Assembly (NCBI GenBank): GCA_020796225.1 | Contig: CM036767.1 | Span: 26,197,253-26,261,252 of the forward strand | Direction: 5' to 3' | Length of the DNA: 64,000 nucleotides | DNA from: Arion vulgaris | Lineage: Eukaryota > Mollusca > Gastropoda > Stylommatophora > Arionidae | Part shown: positions 32,619-42,580 of the stretch, one piece after another | How the letters are laid out: every line of letters begins with the position of its first letter | How positions within the stretch are numbered: position 1 is the first letter of the stretch | Position numbers and translations under genes: made by a program | Notes under the pieces: generated by a model | Database searches by the model: none | What the model was told of the DNA's origin: nothing | Seen by the model: only the letters and a program-made list of their open reading frames with translations

Positions 32619-32809
32619 TGAGACAGGCTCTCCGATGGGACCCCCAGGGCAATAGAAGTAAGGAAGACCCAGAAACACCTGGAGACGGAGTTAGAGATGG
32701 AATGCAGAGGACGGGAGAGTGGCGAGATCTGGAAAGGATGGCCTTGGATAGGCGGGCTTGGAAGGCCTTGGTTGCGGACCTATGCTTCCCTAGGGGAAGA
32801 AGAAGAAGA
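32619..32809 (+). pseudogene. LINE C-terminal basic tail
   Basis: Following a stop at 32618, the other plus frame reads DSIVRQALRWDPQGNRSKED and RMALDRRAWKALVADLCFPR ending in GRRRR. Such a WxPQGxR to DRxxWxxLVxxLC segment closes the protein in this LINE type. It then becomes the GAAGAAGAAG tail. Confidence 0.8.
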
Positions 32810-32844
32810 GAAATCATTTCAATGTTCAAGATGTCCGTTATTAA
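32810..32844. repeat. Target-site duplication of LINE 30560-32809, right copy
   Basis: Identical to 30525-30559. Confidence 0.9.
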
Positions 32845-33077
32845 GTCACATGAGAAATGTAAGACGGACATAATAAATATGATTTAGTCATGAAGTAAAG
32901 GTAATATTCGATCAAATGATCGATCAAAAGTTATGCTACAAATACTTATCTATTGAGACAAGTATTTCTCAGTGTACTACTGTTATATTGATATATATAG
33001 AGGTTACACACTTGATTAACAAACAGATATGAAACATTAAGGAGATGATGTTCTTCTATAGAAGAATGTTAAGAATA

Positions 33078-33250
33078 TGGGTATCTGTGGCTAAGAGGTT
33101 AATTAAGCCTTTGTCTTCTGTTTCGACGGTCGTGGGTTCGAATACGGATTACGCCTTTCTGTTCACGAATGTATTTTTTCATAGACCCTAAGACTGTTGC
33201 CGGAGCTTTGAAGTTCGTGCTTTGTGCAATACTCTCGACAGAGCGCATTT
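33078..33250 (+). mobile_element. tRNA-derived SINE, 5' part, split by the 78-bp array
   Basis: ATCTGTGGCTAAGAGGTTAA resembles an A box and GTGGGTTCGAATAC at about 33130-33143 a good B box. The body (CCTAAGACTGTTGCCGGAGC, then GTGCTTTGTGCAATACTCTC) matches the SINE at 49385-49590. The 3' part of this copy seems to lie after the array, at about 34150-34270. Confidence 0.65.
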
Positions 33251-33254
33251 CTTC

Positions 33255-34145
33255 TTCTTCTTTGCGATCGTTATTTTAATGATTATGTTAGACGCTTTCT
33301 TATGATGAAGTCAACTGTTGTCTGGAGCTTATCTCTGGTGCTATGTAGTTTTGATGATTATACCGTTAGACGCTTTCTTATGATGAAGACGATCGTTGTC
33401 TGGAGCTCATCTCTGGTGCTATGTAGTTTTGATGATTATACCGTTAGACGCTTTCTTATGATGAAGACGATCGTTGTCTGGAGCTCATCTCTGGTGCTAT
33501 GTAGTTTTGATGATTATACCGTTAGACACTTTCTTATGATGAAGTCAACTGTTGTCTGGAGCTCATCTCTGGTGTCATGTAGTTTTGATGATTATACCGT
33601 TAGACACTTTCTTATGATGAAGTCGACTGTTGTCTGGAGCTCATCTCTGGTGCTATGTAGTTTTGATGATTATACCGTTAGACACTTTCTTATGATGAAG
33701 TCAACTGTTGTCTGGAGCTCATCTCTGGTGCTATGTAGTTTTGATGATTATACCGTTAGACGCTTTCTTATGATGAAGACGATCGTTGTCTGGAGCTCAT
33801 CTCTGGTGCTATGTAGTTTTGATGATTATACCGTTAGACACTTTCTTATGATGAAGTCAACTGTTGTCTGGAGCTCATCTCTGGTGCTATGTAGTTTTGA
33901 TGATTATACCGTTAGACACTTTCTTATGATGAAGTCAACTGTTGTCTGGAGCTCATCTCTGGTGCTATGTAGTTTTGATGATTATACCGTTAGACACTTT
34001 CTTATGATGAAGTCAACTGTTGTCTGGAGCTCATCTCTGGTATCATGTAGTTTTGATGATTATAATGTTAGACGCGTTCTTATGATGAAGTCAACTGTTG
34101 TCTGGAGCTCATCTCTGGTGACATGTAGTTTTGAATGTAGTGTTG
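33255..34145. repeat. Minisatellite, 78-bp unit, about 11 copies
   Basis: Units hold TCTTATGATGAAGTCAACTG, TTGTCTGGAGCTCATCTCTG, GTGCTATGTAGTTTTGATGA, TTATACCGTTAGACACTT. Two variants alternate irregularly: ACGCTTTC with AAGACGATCG, and ACACTTTC with AAGTCAACTG. The unit is 26 codons long, so a 309-aa frame stays open (33224-34153). I treat it as a by-product: the copies are almost identical and no signal peptide or processing sites are present. Confidence 0.95.
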
Positions 34146-34275
34146 GATTGTAGGGCCAGCATTCCTTCTAGGGAGGACATACAGGGATTGTCATTTCCGT
34201 GGTAAGGATAGAACAATACGGTAAATCCGGTGCAATGAAGTCAATCCTTCGGCTTTAGACCTCTATGCTCAGAAT
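34146..34275 (+). mobile_element. Probable SINE 3' part, after the 78-bp array
   Basis: The sequence ACAGGGATTGTCATTTCCGT followed downstream by AATGAAGTCAATCCTTCGG parallels ACAGGGATCAAGTCATATGT and CCAATCAATCCTTCGC at 49529-49570 in the other SINE copy. Confidence 0.5.
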
Positions 34276-34359
34276 CCCATGGACTACTAATAGGACAAAT
34301 GTAGATGTCATGAGAGAGGTTTATGAAAACAAAAACTTACGATGTCAAAATGTGTTCCC

Positions 34360-36415
34360 TGTTATGTATGTGTGTGTGTCTATGTTGCATTTATCTGTTC
34401 AATGCTGAATATCTTTCAACTTGTGCTCCCTGTTAAGTATGTGTGTCTGTGTTGTATTTATATGTTATGTATGTGTGTCTGTGTTGTACTTATCTGTTAT
34501 GTATGTGTGTCTGTGTTGTACTTATCTGTTATGTATGTGTGTCTGTGTTGTACTTATCTGTTATGTATGTGTGTCTGTGTTGTACTTATCTGTTATGTAT
34601 GTGTTCGTGTTGTACTTATCTGTTATGTATGTGTGTCTGTGTTGTACTTATATGTTATGTATGTGTGTCTGTGTTGTACTTATCTGTTATGTATGTGTGT
34701 CTGTGTTTTACTTATCTGTTATGTATGTGTGTCTGTGTTGTACTTATCTGTTATGTATGTGTGTCTGTGTTGTACTTATCTGTTATGTATGTGTGTCTGT
34801 GTTGTACTTATCTGTTATGTATGTGTGTCTGTGTTGTATTTATCTGTTATGTATGTGTGTCTATGTTGTATTTGTCTGTTATGTATGTGTGTCTATGTTG
34901 TATTTATCTGTTATGTATGCGTGTCTGTGTTGTATTTATCTGTTATGTATGCGTGTCTGTGTTGTATTTATCTGTTATATATGCGTGTCTGTGTTGTATT
35001 TATCTGTTATGTATTGTGTCTGTGTTGTACTTATCTGTTATGTATGTGTGTCTGTGTTGTACTTATCTGTTATGTATGTGTGTCTGTGTTGTGCTTATCT
35101 GTTATGTATGTGTGTCTGTGTTGTATTTATCTGTTATGTATGTGTGTCTGTGTTGTACTTATCTGTTATGTATGTGTGTCTGTGTTGTATTTATCTGTTA
35201 TGTATGCGTGTCTGTGTTGTATTTATCTGTTATGTATGCGTGTCTGTGTTGTATTTATCTGTTATGTATGTGTGTCTGTGTTGTATTTATCTGTTATGTA
35301 TGTGTGTCTGTGTTGTACTTATCTGTTATGTATGTGTGTCTGTGTTGTACTTATCTGTTAAGTATGTGTGTCTGTGTTGTACTTATATGTTGTATGTGTG
35401 TCTGTGTTGTACTTATCTGTTATGTATGTGTGTCTGTGTTGTACTTATCTGTTATGTATGTGTGTCTATGTTGTATTTGTCTGTTATGTATGTGTGTCTA
35501 TGTTGTATTTATCTGTAATGTATGCGTGTCTGTGTTGTATTTATCTGTTATGTATGTGTGTCTGTGTTGTACTTATCTGTTATGTATGTGTGTCTGTGTT
35601 GTACTTATCTGTTATGTATGTGTGTCTGTGTTGTATTTATCTGTTATGTATGTGTGTCTGTGTTGTACTTATCTGTTATGTATGTGTGTCTGTGTTGTAC
35701 TTATCTGTTATGTATGTGTGTCTGTGTTGTACTTATCTGTTATGTATGTGTGTCTGTGTTGTATTTATCTGTTATGTATTTGTGTCTGTGTTGTACTTAT
35801 CTGTTATGTATGTGTGTCTATGTTGTACTTATCTGTTATGTATGCGTGTCTGTGTTGTACTTAGCTGTTATGTATGTGTGTCTGTGTTGTATTTATCTGT
35901 TATGTATGTGTGTCTGTGTTGTATTTATATGTTATGTATGTGTGTCTGTGTTGTATTTATCTGTTATGTATGTGTGTCTATGTTGTATTTTCTGTATGTA
36001 TGTGTGTCTGTGTTGTATTTATCTGTTATGTATGCGTGTCTATGTTGTACTTATCTGTTATGTATGTGTGTCTGTGTTGTATTTATCTTTATGTCTTTGT
36101 ATGTGTGTCTGTGTTGTATTTATCTGTTATGTATGCGTGTCTATGTTGTACTTATCTGTTATGTATGTGTGTCTATGTTGTATTTATCTGTTATGTATGC
36201 GTGTCTATGTTGTACTTATCTGTTATGTATGCGTGGCTGTATTGTATTTATCTGTTATGTGTGTGTGTCTATGTTGTATTTATATGTCGTGTCTGTGTTG
36301 TATTTATCTGTTATGTATGTGTGTCTGTGTTGTATTTATCTGTTATGTGTGTGTGTCTATGTTGTATTTATCTGTTATGTGTGTGTGTCTATGTTGTATT
36401 TATCTGTTCAATGCT
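34360..36415. repeat. Minisatellite, 32-bp unit, about 63 copies, open in all three frames
   Basis: The unit is TGTTATGTATGTGTGTCTGT, GTTGTACTTATC. Because 32 is not a multiple of three, each plus-strand frame cycles through all three readings, and none contains a stop. The result is five overlapping open frames of 212-473 aa with a 32-residue period (CYVCVSVLYLSVMYVCLCC and so on). They are not genes. Copies are very uniform, with a few one-base or block deletions (for example near 34605, 35010, 35390, 36000, 36085 and 36285). Confidence 0.95.
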
Positions 36416-36419
36416 GATT

Positions 36420-36790
36420 ATCTTTCTACCTGTGTATATTTTATTTATTAGAAGAAAAAAGAAAAAAACTCGTTTTGAGCACACAAGAAAACATACAGTT
36501 ATCATTGACTAACTCTAACAACACATCTTGACAGTAAAACTAACAATAGACGACAAAAGAACACACAAAATATTATTGATTGCCAAAGTACAGCAGCAAA
36601 CTAAATCGATCGTATTTGCAGCATCGTTTTGTTGAAGCATTGATAAGGAAAACTGTTGTGTAGGCTAAACGTTGACAAGAAGACAACATAGAGATAGAAA
36701 TACCAGCATTATACAAGACCAAGTTTTGTTTTTAAATTGTTGACACAAGGACAACAAAAACAATTATGTCTCATGCAAGCTAAACGCAAA
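36420..36790. other. Unassigned spacer between two arrays
   Basis: AT-rich. The stretch TTGATAAGGAAAACTGTTGT followed by GTAGGCTAAACGTTGAC (36640-36677) vaguely resembles the Penelope terminal core, but the stem bases do not pair well. Confidence 0.35.
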
Positions 36791-36794
36791 TACA

Positions 36795-38150
36795 CACTAT
36801 GTACATGCAACTAAACAGACGGATTTCATGCTTTCTCAAACTAACCACAAACAGAGACAATGTCCATGCTACTACAGCAGACATATGTCTTCTCAAACTA
36901 ACCACAAACAGAGACAATGTCCATGCTACTACAGCAGACATATGTCTTCTCAAACTAACCACAAACAGAGACAATGTCCATGCTACTACAGCAGACATAT
37001 GTCTTCTCAAACTAACAAAACATAGACAATGTCTATGCTACTACAGCAGACATATGTCTTCTCAAACTAACCACAAACATAGACAATGGCTATGCTACTA
37101 CAGCAGACATATGTTTTTTTTAAACTAACCACAAACAGAGACAATATCTATGCTACTACAGCAGACATATGTCTTCTCAAACTAACCACAAACATAGACA
37201 ATGTCTATGCTACTACAGCAGACATATGTCTTCTCAAACTAACCACAAACATAGACAATGTCTATGCTACTACAGCAGACATATGTTTTTTTTAAACTAA
37301 CCACAAACATAGACAATGTCTATGCTACTACAGCAGACATATGTCTTCTCAAAATAACCACAAACAGAGACAATGTCAATGCTACTACAGCAGACAGATG
37401 TCTTCTCAAACTAACCACAAACAGAGACAATGTCCATGCTACTACAGCAGACATATGTCTTCTCAAACTAACCACAAACAGAGACAATGTCCATGCTACT
37501 ACAGCAGACATATGTCTTCTCAAACTAACCACAAACATAGACAATGTCTATGCTACTACAGCAGACATATGTCTTCTCAAACTAACCACAAACATAGACA
37601 ATGGCTATGCTACTACAGCAGACATATGTTTTTTTTAAACTAACCACAAACAGAGACAATATCTATGCTACTACAGCAGACATATGTCTTCTCAAACTAA
37701 CCACAAACATAGACAATGTCTATGCTACTACAGCAGACATATGTCTTCTCAAACTAACCACAAACATAGACAATGTCTATGCTACTACAGCAGACATATG
37801 TTTTTTTAAACTAACCACAAACATAGACAATGTCTATGCTACTACAGCAGACATATGTCTTCTCAAAATAACCACAAACAGAGACAATGTCAATGCTACT
37901 ACAGCAGACAGATGTCTTCTCAAACTAACCACAAACAGAGACAATGTCTATGCTACTACAGCAGACAGATGTCTTCTCAAACTAACCACAAACAGAGACA
38001 ATGTCTATGCTACTACAGCAGACAGATGTCTTCTCAAACTAACCACAAACATAGACAATGTCTATGCTACTACAGCAGACAGATGTCTTCTCAAACTAAC
38101 CACAAACAGAGACAATATCTATGCTACTACAGTAGACAGATGTTTGCTTC
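36795..38150. repeat. Minisatellite, 57-bp unit, about 24 copies, with a 515-bp higher-order duplication
   Basis: Units hold CTAACCACAAACAGAGACAA, TGTCCATGCTACTACAGCAG, ACATATGTCTTCTCAAA. The unit is 19 codons long (LTTNRDNVHATTADICLLK), which keeps frames of 69-186 aa open. Poly-T variants at 37111 and 37285 recur at 37627 and 37799, and the AAAATAACC variant at about 37350 recurs at about 37864. This shows that a block of nine units (about 515 bp) was duplicated as a whole. Confidence 0.95.
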
Positions 38151-38159
38151 TACTTACGT

Positions 38160-38650
38160 GAATAAAATGATGCAATAATTAATCCAAACTGGCAAATCGT
38201 TGAAGATTTGTCCCAAATGACCATTCCCGTATTTCCGCATTCGCGAAAGAATCGAAATGACACTTTCCCAACACACAAACTCTACAAGTGTAAGTATTAT
38301 GTTGAGATAAGATGTTACCACAAACAATCAGAGCCTTGACTTAATGACAATTCTGCACAACAATAACCCTGGTTTCGATGGAAGATTTATCTAGCTGCTA
38401 GATGTGACTAATATTTGATCAAGTTTATAACGAAATTAATCCACTGAACAACACAGCTGGCGTGTTGTGAAATTATTAACCTAACACACAACACACATGA
38501 TCGGTCGTAAACTATTATTGACAAGCTACCATTTTTTCTGTCAGCTGGCAACTATCACTTCCAACTGTAGTAGTAGACACGCCAAGACAACTGTGCACAG
38601 TTTATATTTTATTTTGTTTTATTTTTTTTTACAACCAAGGATTTTGTTTT
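38160..38650. other. Unassigned sequence
   Basis: No gene or array is recognisable. Confidence 0.35.
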
Positions 38651-38654
38651 TTAT

Positions 38655-38795
38655 AAGCGTTAGTTTGCAATTTTGTGTTGAGTGTCGTCTACTCGATCCA
38701 ACGTCTCCAGTCGACAAGCACTCTCCCGCACACACGCGCTCACGCCACCCTTTCGCGCCATAACCACTAGGCTGCAACCGCCAAGTTGGGAGCGT
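38655..38795 (-). mobile_element. Possible tRNA-derived SINE head
   Basis: On the minus strand GCCTAGTGGTTATGGCGCG resembles an A box and GTTGGATCGAGTAGA a degenerate B box, about 70 bp apart. The block between is GC-rich. I find no second copy in the window. The frames on either strand are composition effects. Confidence 0.35.
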
Positions 38796-38799
38796 AGTC

Positions 38800-39330
38800 T
38801 TTATTCTGTTTCTCCTCCTCGTCCCAACCCTCATTCATTTTCCGATGTTTCTAGAATATACTTGACAGAAATTGAATTATATTTGAAATATACATGGCGA
38901 CAGGTGGCAGACAGAGACGTTATATTCATATAGCATAGACTAGAGTTGCTGTATATGTGCTTATCACTTGGGACATGTATCTTTTTCGTCTTTCTAGAGA
39001 TTTCTAGAACGGACATTAAGGACGAAAACTTCGGTTTCGGATGCGCTCATCCTAGACTAGTAGGGGTTTAACTGGGGTGCAACGTTCTAATCGTTCTAGG
39101 TAAAGGGTATTTATTTTCACAATAAAAATGGCGACGAGAACGAACGAAACAAACAAATATAAAATAGAACGGGCTTATGTTGCGCTTTCATAAATAGTGT
39201 TTTCACTGCTTCTGTTTTTCTGGGTCCACTTTTTACGTTGATGGCCTTTTGCTTTGTATCGGAGTAGCATTTCTCATTGATCTGTTGATAATCTGCTTTT
39301 TTAGCTAAACCATTAAAATTGTATTTTTTT
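38800..39330. other. Unassigned sequence
   Basis: Nothing recognisable. Confidence 0.35.
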
Positions 39331-39460
39331 TAGTGAAGTTCAGTAGACCTACTGATGTTGTACCCACTTTTGTTAGTGAAGTTCAGTAGACCTACTGATG
39401 TTGTACCCACTTTTGTTAGTGAAGTTCAGTAGACCTACTGATGTTGTACCCACTTTTTTT
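39331..39460. repeat. Tandem repeat, 43-bp unit, three copies
   Basis: Three near-perfect copies of TAGTGAAGTTCAGTAGACCT, ACTGATGTTGTACCCACTTT, TGT starting at 39331, 39374 and 39417. It borders the 3' end of the minus-strand LINE remnant. Confidence 0.9.
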
Positions 39461-40620
39461 CCTGATTTTTTCATTTCTAAACCGATCTATTCTTGATACT
39501 CCTAACATTCTGCGTAAACACTTCATCTCTATTGTGACTAGTTTTCTTGTATCGTTTGATGTCAGTGTCCAGGTTTGGCACTGATAAAATAATGCTGGGA
39601 GAAAGATTGTGTTGAACAATGCTCTTTTAGTGTTCATGGTGACATGTTTGTATTTCAAAATGTGTGCCATTTGCCCTATGATTTGATTTCCTTTATTGCA
39701 TCTATGTTGGTTTTATATTTGTTGAAAAAATGCTCCATAGATATGTAAAGTCTTTGACTTTTTTTAATGGGTGTTTTCGATGGTTATATTGGTAGTGTTT
39801 TCCTCTCTAGTGAATGTCATTACTTTGGCTTTGTCGATGTTTATTCTCATATTGTATTCATTGCATGTTAGCTAGAGTATGTTAATGTGTTGCTGTAGCT
39901 GTTCCTCTGTCGTAGATATTATTGCCTGATCGTCGGGAAAAACATAAATTTGTTTAAGAGTTCCCCAACGTATTCCCTTCACTGGTATTAGCTATTTTAA
40001 AAATTTGACCGATATGTGTGATGAACAGCAGCAGTTAGAGAACGCATCCTTGGCTTACTCCTGACTCTACGTGGACATTTTCTGATAGGTCTGTGTTTGT
40101 TCTAACCATGCAATGTCTGTTTATATAGATGTTCTTTCGTAGATTAATTAAGTGGTCTTTAACTCCGTAGATTGACAATACTTTCCACAACTTCTTTCTA
40201 TCTACGCGGTAATACTTTTTTCCTGGTCTACAAACGCAACGTGTAGGTGTTTGTCAGGTTCAACAGTCTTTTCTACCGACTTCATGAAGGCAAATTGTAT
40301 GTCGGTACTGCTTCTATTTTTTTCCGGAATTCCATGCGTGAGTCTAGAGTAGTCATATCTTAAGCTATGACTAGATTTATTTGACGCAGCCTTTTTTGTT
40401 GTTGAGTATTTTACATAACATTTATTTCGATATGACCCAGTAGCGTTATTCCTCTATATTTCTTACAATCTCCTTTGCACCTATCTTTTCCAGATAAGAA
40501 CTATTGTTGCATTTCTCCAATTTCCTGGTGTTTTTTTTTTGGCGTGATCCAGACTTGGTTGAATAGTCTGTGTAGCCAGCTTATCCCGATCTCTTTAGTA
40601 TCTTGTTATAGAATGAGAAA
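39450..40620 (-). pseudogene. Decayed LINE reverse transcriptase
   Basis: The minus strand, read from 40620 leftwards over several frames, shows CKKYRGITLLGHI (about 40480-40440), STDIQFAFMKSVEKT (40305-40265), HLHVAFVDQEKS (about 40250-40215, palm motif A), VESGVSQGCVLS (about 40070-40040, motif B), IYVFPDDQAIISTTEEQLQQ (about 39950-39890, motif C with FPDD in place of FADD) and, in a clean 84-aa frame (39416-39670), FYQCQTWTLTSNDTRKL and MKCLRRMLGVSRIDRFRNE. The replaced residue before DD and the stops make it inactive. It ends 30 bp short of the Tigger terminus. Confidence 0.85.
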
Positions 40621-40648
40621 ATTAATTTAGTCTAACATTTTCATTATA

Positions 40649-40945
40649 CAGTCGACCCACTTAAGTCGAACTCTGATAAGACGAATTTCGCTTAAGTCGA
40701 CACGATCGGCTTAGTCCCGGCCATTTTCCTTCTTTATCATTGTATTAAAAGTCCGGTTAAGTCGAATTCGGTTAACTCGAATATTTGGATTAGTCGAACC
40801 TAAAAATGAATACCTACTGTATATACTTGTTGACGTTTAAGTCGAACTGTTCATTATCTCACACAAACATTTTTTAAGTCGAACTCTTCATTATCACACA
40901 AACATTTTTTAAGTCGAACTCTTCATTATCACACAAACATTTTTT
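40649..40945 (+). repeat. Tigger left terminal inverted repeat and subterminal motif cluster
   Basis: Within 200 bp of the end, TTAAGTCGA(A/C) or a close variant occurs about eight times (for example 40660, 40691, 40754, 40770, 40839, 40876, 40911), in part as a direct triplication of TTTAAGTCGAACTCTTCATT with ATCACACAAACA. Such clusters near DNA transposon ends commonly serve as transposase-binding sites; that role is inferred here. Confidence 0.8.
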
Positions 40946-41028
40946 TTTATATTGTTTAATGAAAGAATAATTTCACGTGAAATCTCGCACATACGACATC
41001 CGCGGCGATGTATCCCTACATATCAACA

Positions 41029-41085
41029 ATGGCGGCTGGCGGTCGAAAGCTTACTACTTTAACTTTAAAAATAAAAAATTAAGCT
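41029..41085 (+). pseudogene. Tigger transposase start, frameshifted
   Basis: The ATG at 41029 opens MAAGGRKLTTLTLKIKN and then stops at TAA in an A-rich run, after which the HTH coding sequence continues in another frame (LLEELEHSGKKKVDIAREY). Tigger-type transposases begin like this, with a basic Lys/Leu segment leading into a psq-type HTH. An indel in the A-run separates start and HTH. Confidence 0.7.
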
Positions 41086-41558
41086 ATTGGAAGAGCTTGA
41101 GCATAGTGGTAAGAAGAAAGTGGATATAGCTAGAGAATATGCTATTGGAAGAGCTTGAGCATAGTGGTAAGAAGAAAGTGGATATAGCTAGAGAATATGC
41201 TATTGGAAGAGCTTGAGCATAGTGGTAAGAAGAAAGTGGATATAGCAAGAGAATATGCTATTGGAAGAGATTGAGCATAGTGGTAAGAAGAAAGTGGATA
41301 TAGCTAGAGAATATGCTATTGGAAGAGCTTGAGCATAGTGATAAGAAGAAAGTGGATATAGCTAGAGAATAGGCTATTGGAAGAGCTTGAGCATAGTGAT
41401 AAGAAGAAAGTGGATATAGCTAGAGAATATGCTATTGGAAGAGCTTGAGCATAGTGGTAAGAAGAAAGTGGATATAGCTAGAGAATAGGCTATTGGAAGA
41501 GCTTGAGCATAGTGATAAGAAGAAAGTGGATATAGCAAGAGAATATGCTATTGGAAGA
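41085..41558 (+). repeat. 58-bp minisatellite made from Tigger HTH coding sequence, left part
   Basis: About eight units of CTATTGGAAGAGCTTGAGCA, TAGTGGTAAGAAGAAAGTGG, ATATAGCTAGAGAATATG. One unit encodes LLEELEHSGKKKVDIAREY, the first helices of the psq-type HTH of Tigger transposases. Because 58 is not a multiple of three, each further unit shifts the frame, so the expansion destroyed the gene and did not lengthen the protein. The array continues after the LINE at 44642. Confidence 0.95.
41545..41558. repeat. Target-site duplication of the R1-like LINE, left copy
   Basis: ATGCTATTGGAAGA is repeated at 44642-44655. As the target was a tandem array, the duplication shows as a phase overlap: the left array ends with these 14 bases and the right array begins with them. 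Confidence 0.8.
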
Positions 41559-41697
41559 TTGGTTATTGGTTACTAAACTGACGTCATTGCACTCCGGGCA
41601 GACCCATAGGTGCCCAGTCTCCCCAACAGATATCAAAGAGTATGCATACTGATGGTTCCTGTGGCTAGCTGATTAAACACACCTCTCACTCTGCCTC

Positions 41698-42400
41698 TCA
41701 GGCATCCAGTTCGACTTGAACAACGGGTAACTCCAAACTGCTTAAATCGCTTGATCGATTCAACATCGATTTTAGTGTCCTCATCCAACAAAGAGTCTCG
41801 AAGAGACCGAAGAATATCCCCTTATCCATCTTCAACTCCCCAACAATCGATGCTGTTGATGCAAGCCTGTCCGCTCTCTTATTACCGTAAACACCCGCAT
41901 GCCCAGGACAGTATATCCACGTAAGCCGCTGGAGGTTAGAAACTTCTATAGACGACATCTACTCATACCGAAACCTGCCCGTCTGGATCTTGTGAAGCAT
42001 CGACTGAGAGTCAGATACAGCAACTGCCCCAGTAAATGAAGTCCCAGAAATCCAAAGGAGGGTAGCAGTAACTGCCTCAACCTCCATCCTCATACTAGAA
42101 GTAGTTGTCCTGTATGCCCCACTTCGCTCTGCAACAACCCTACCATGCGCATTAGCCAAGAAACCCCAGCCGGATTTCTCACCACGTTGAACCGACCAAT
42201 CGGTATATACAACAACATCATCATCCCTTGCATTATTTTCTTTCAGCTGTTTAACTGCGAGATCAGCCTTCATGTTGCTCCAATCTCTACATTCTCTTCC
42301 AAGAGTAATGATAACGTTGAGATAGTTCATTATGCTACCATCTGTTGGGATCCATTCTTCCCTTTTGGTAGGGTCGCAACCGTAATCACCTGGCAAATTG
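41698..42400 (-). pseudogene. LINE RNase H domain, one nonsense codon
   Basis: The frame 42396-41959 shows VVVYTDWSVQRGEKSGWGFL (first Asp; normal YTDGS has become YTDWS), MEVEAVTATLLW (Glu) and AVAVSDSQSMLHKI (second Asp). After a single in-frame TAG at about 41956-41958 it goes on with MSSIEVSNLQRLTWIYCPGH, then AGVYGNKRADRLAS, the GHxGxxGNxxAD end with the last active-site residues. RNase H removes the RNA strand after first-strand synthesis. Apart from the TAG the domain is complete. Confidence 0.9.
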
Positions 42401-42580
42401 TTCTCTCAGCCTGGGCCATCCACGACATGCCACGCTTGATTCTCATGCCCTTAACATCATTAGTGTTCTTGTGTAGTGGATGTCTCTTATCCGAAGTAAC
42501 TCGCATAAATGCCTTGGTTTGGGCGATTGCATGACGGGAGCGTAGTGACAGAAGGCCAAGCATATATCTCATCTTCACAA
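42330..42580 (-). pseudogene. LINE linker between RT and RNase H
   Basis: This 82-aa frame (MRYMLGLLSLRSRHAIAQTK and on) continues the RT protein after a frameshift at about 42575 and overlaps the RNase H frame. The helical LGLxSLxxRH-type region follows the thumb in R1-like proteins. Confidence 0.75.

Larger units (their letters stand above)
30560..32809 (+). mobile_element. APE-type LINE with 35-bp target-site duplication and a nested Penelope repeat
   Basis: The element lies between two perfect 35-bp direct repeats. It holds a 5' leader, an APE-type endonuclease, a reverse transcriptase and a short basic C-terminus, and ends in a GAAGAAGAAG tail at 32799-32809. A Penelope terminal repeat (31420-31571) has replaced the part linking endonuclease and RT. 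The length (2.25 kb, of which about 150 bp is foreign) is short for an intact element of this kind, so the region between the two domains has been deleted. It has no RNase H. Confidence 0.9.

Noticed and set aside
33090..33150. tRNA gene suggested by GTGGCTAAGAGGTTAA and GGTTCGAATAC
   Set aside because: The sequence continues into a body shared with another copy at 49385-49590, so it is a SINE head and not a tRNA gene.
33224..34153. A 309-aa protein with 26-residue repeats
   Set aside because: Derived from the 78-bp array; near-identical at DNA level including silent positions, so there is no sign of protein selection.
34342..36512. Five overlapping open frames of 212-473 aa rich in Cys, Val, Leu and Tyr
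   Set aside because: They are readings of a 32-bp tandem repeat that has no stop in any plus-strand frame. No start context, domain or non-repeat part supports a protein.
36640..36680. Another hammerhead-like core (TTGATAAGG to TAAACGTTG)
   Set aside because: The central stem does not pair, GAAA is replaced by TAAA, and the flanks do not match the Penelope repeats.
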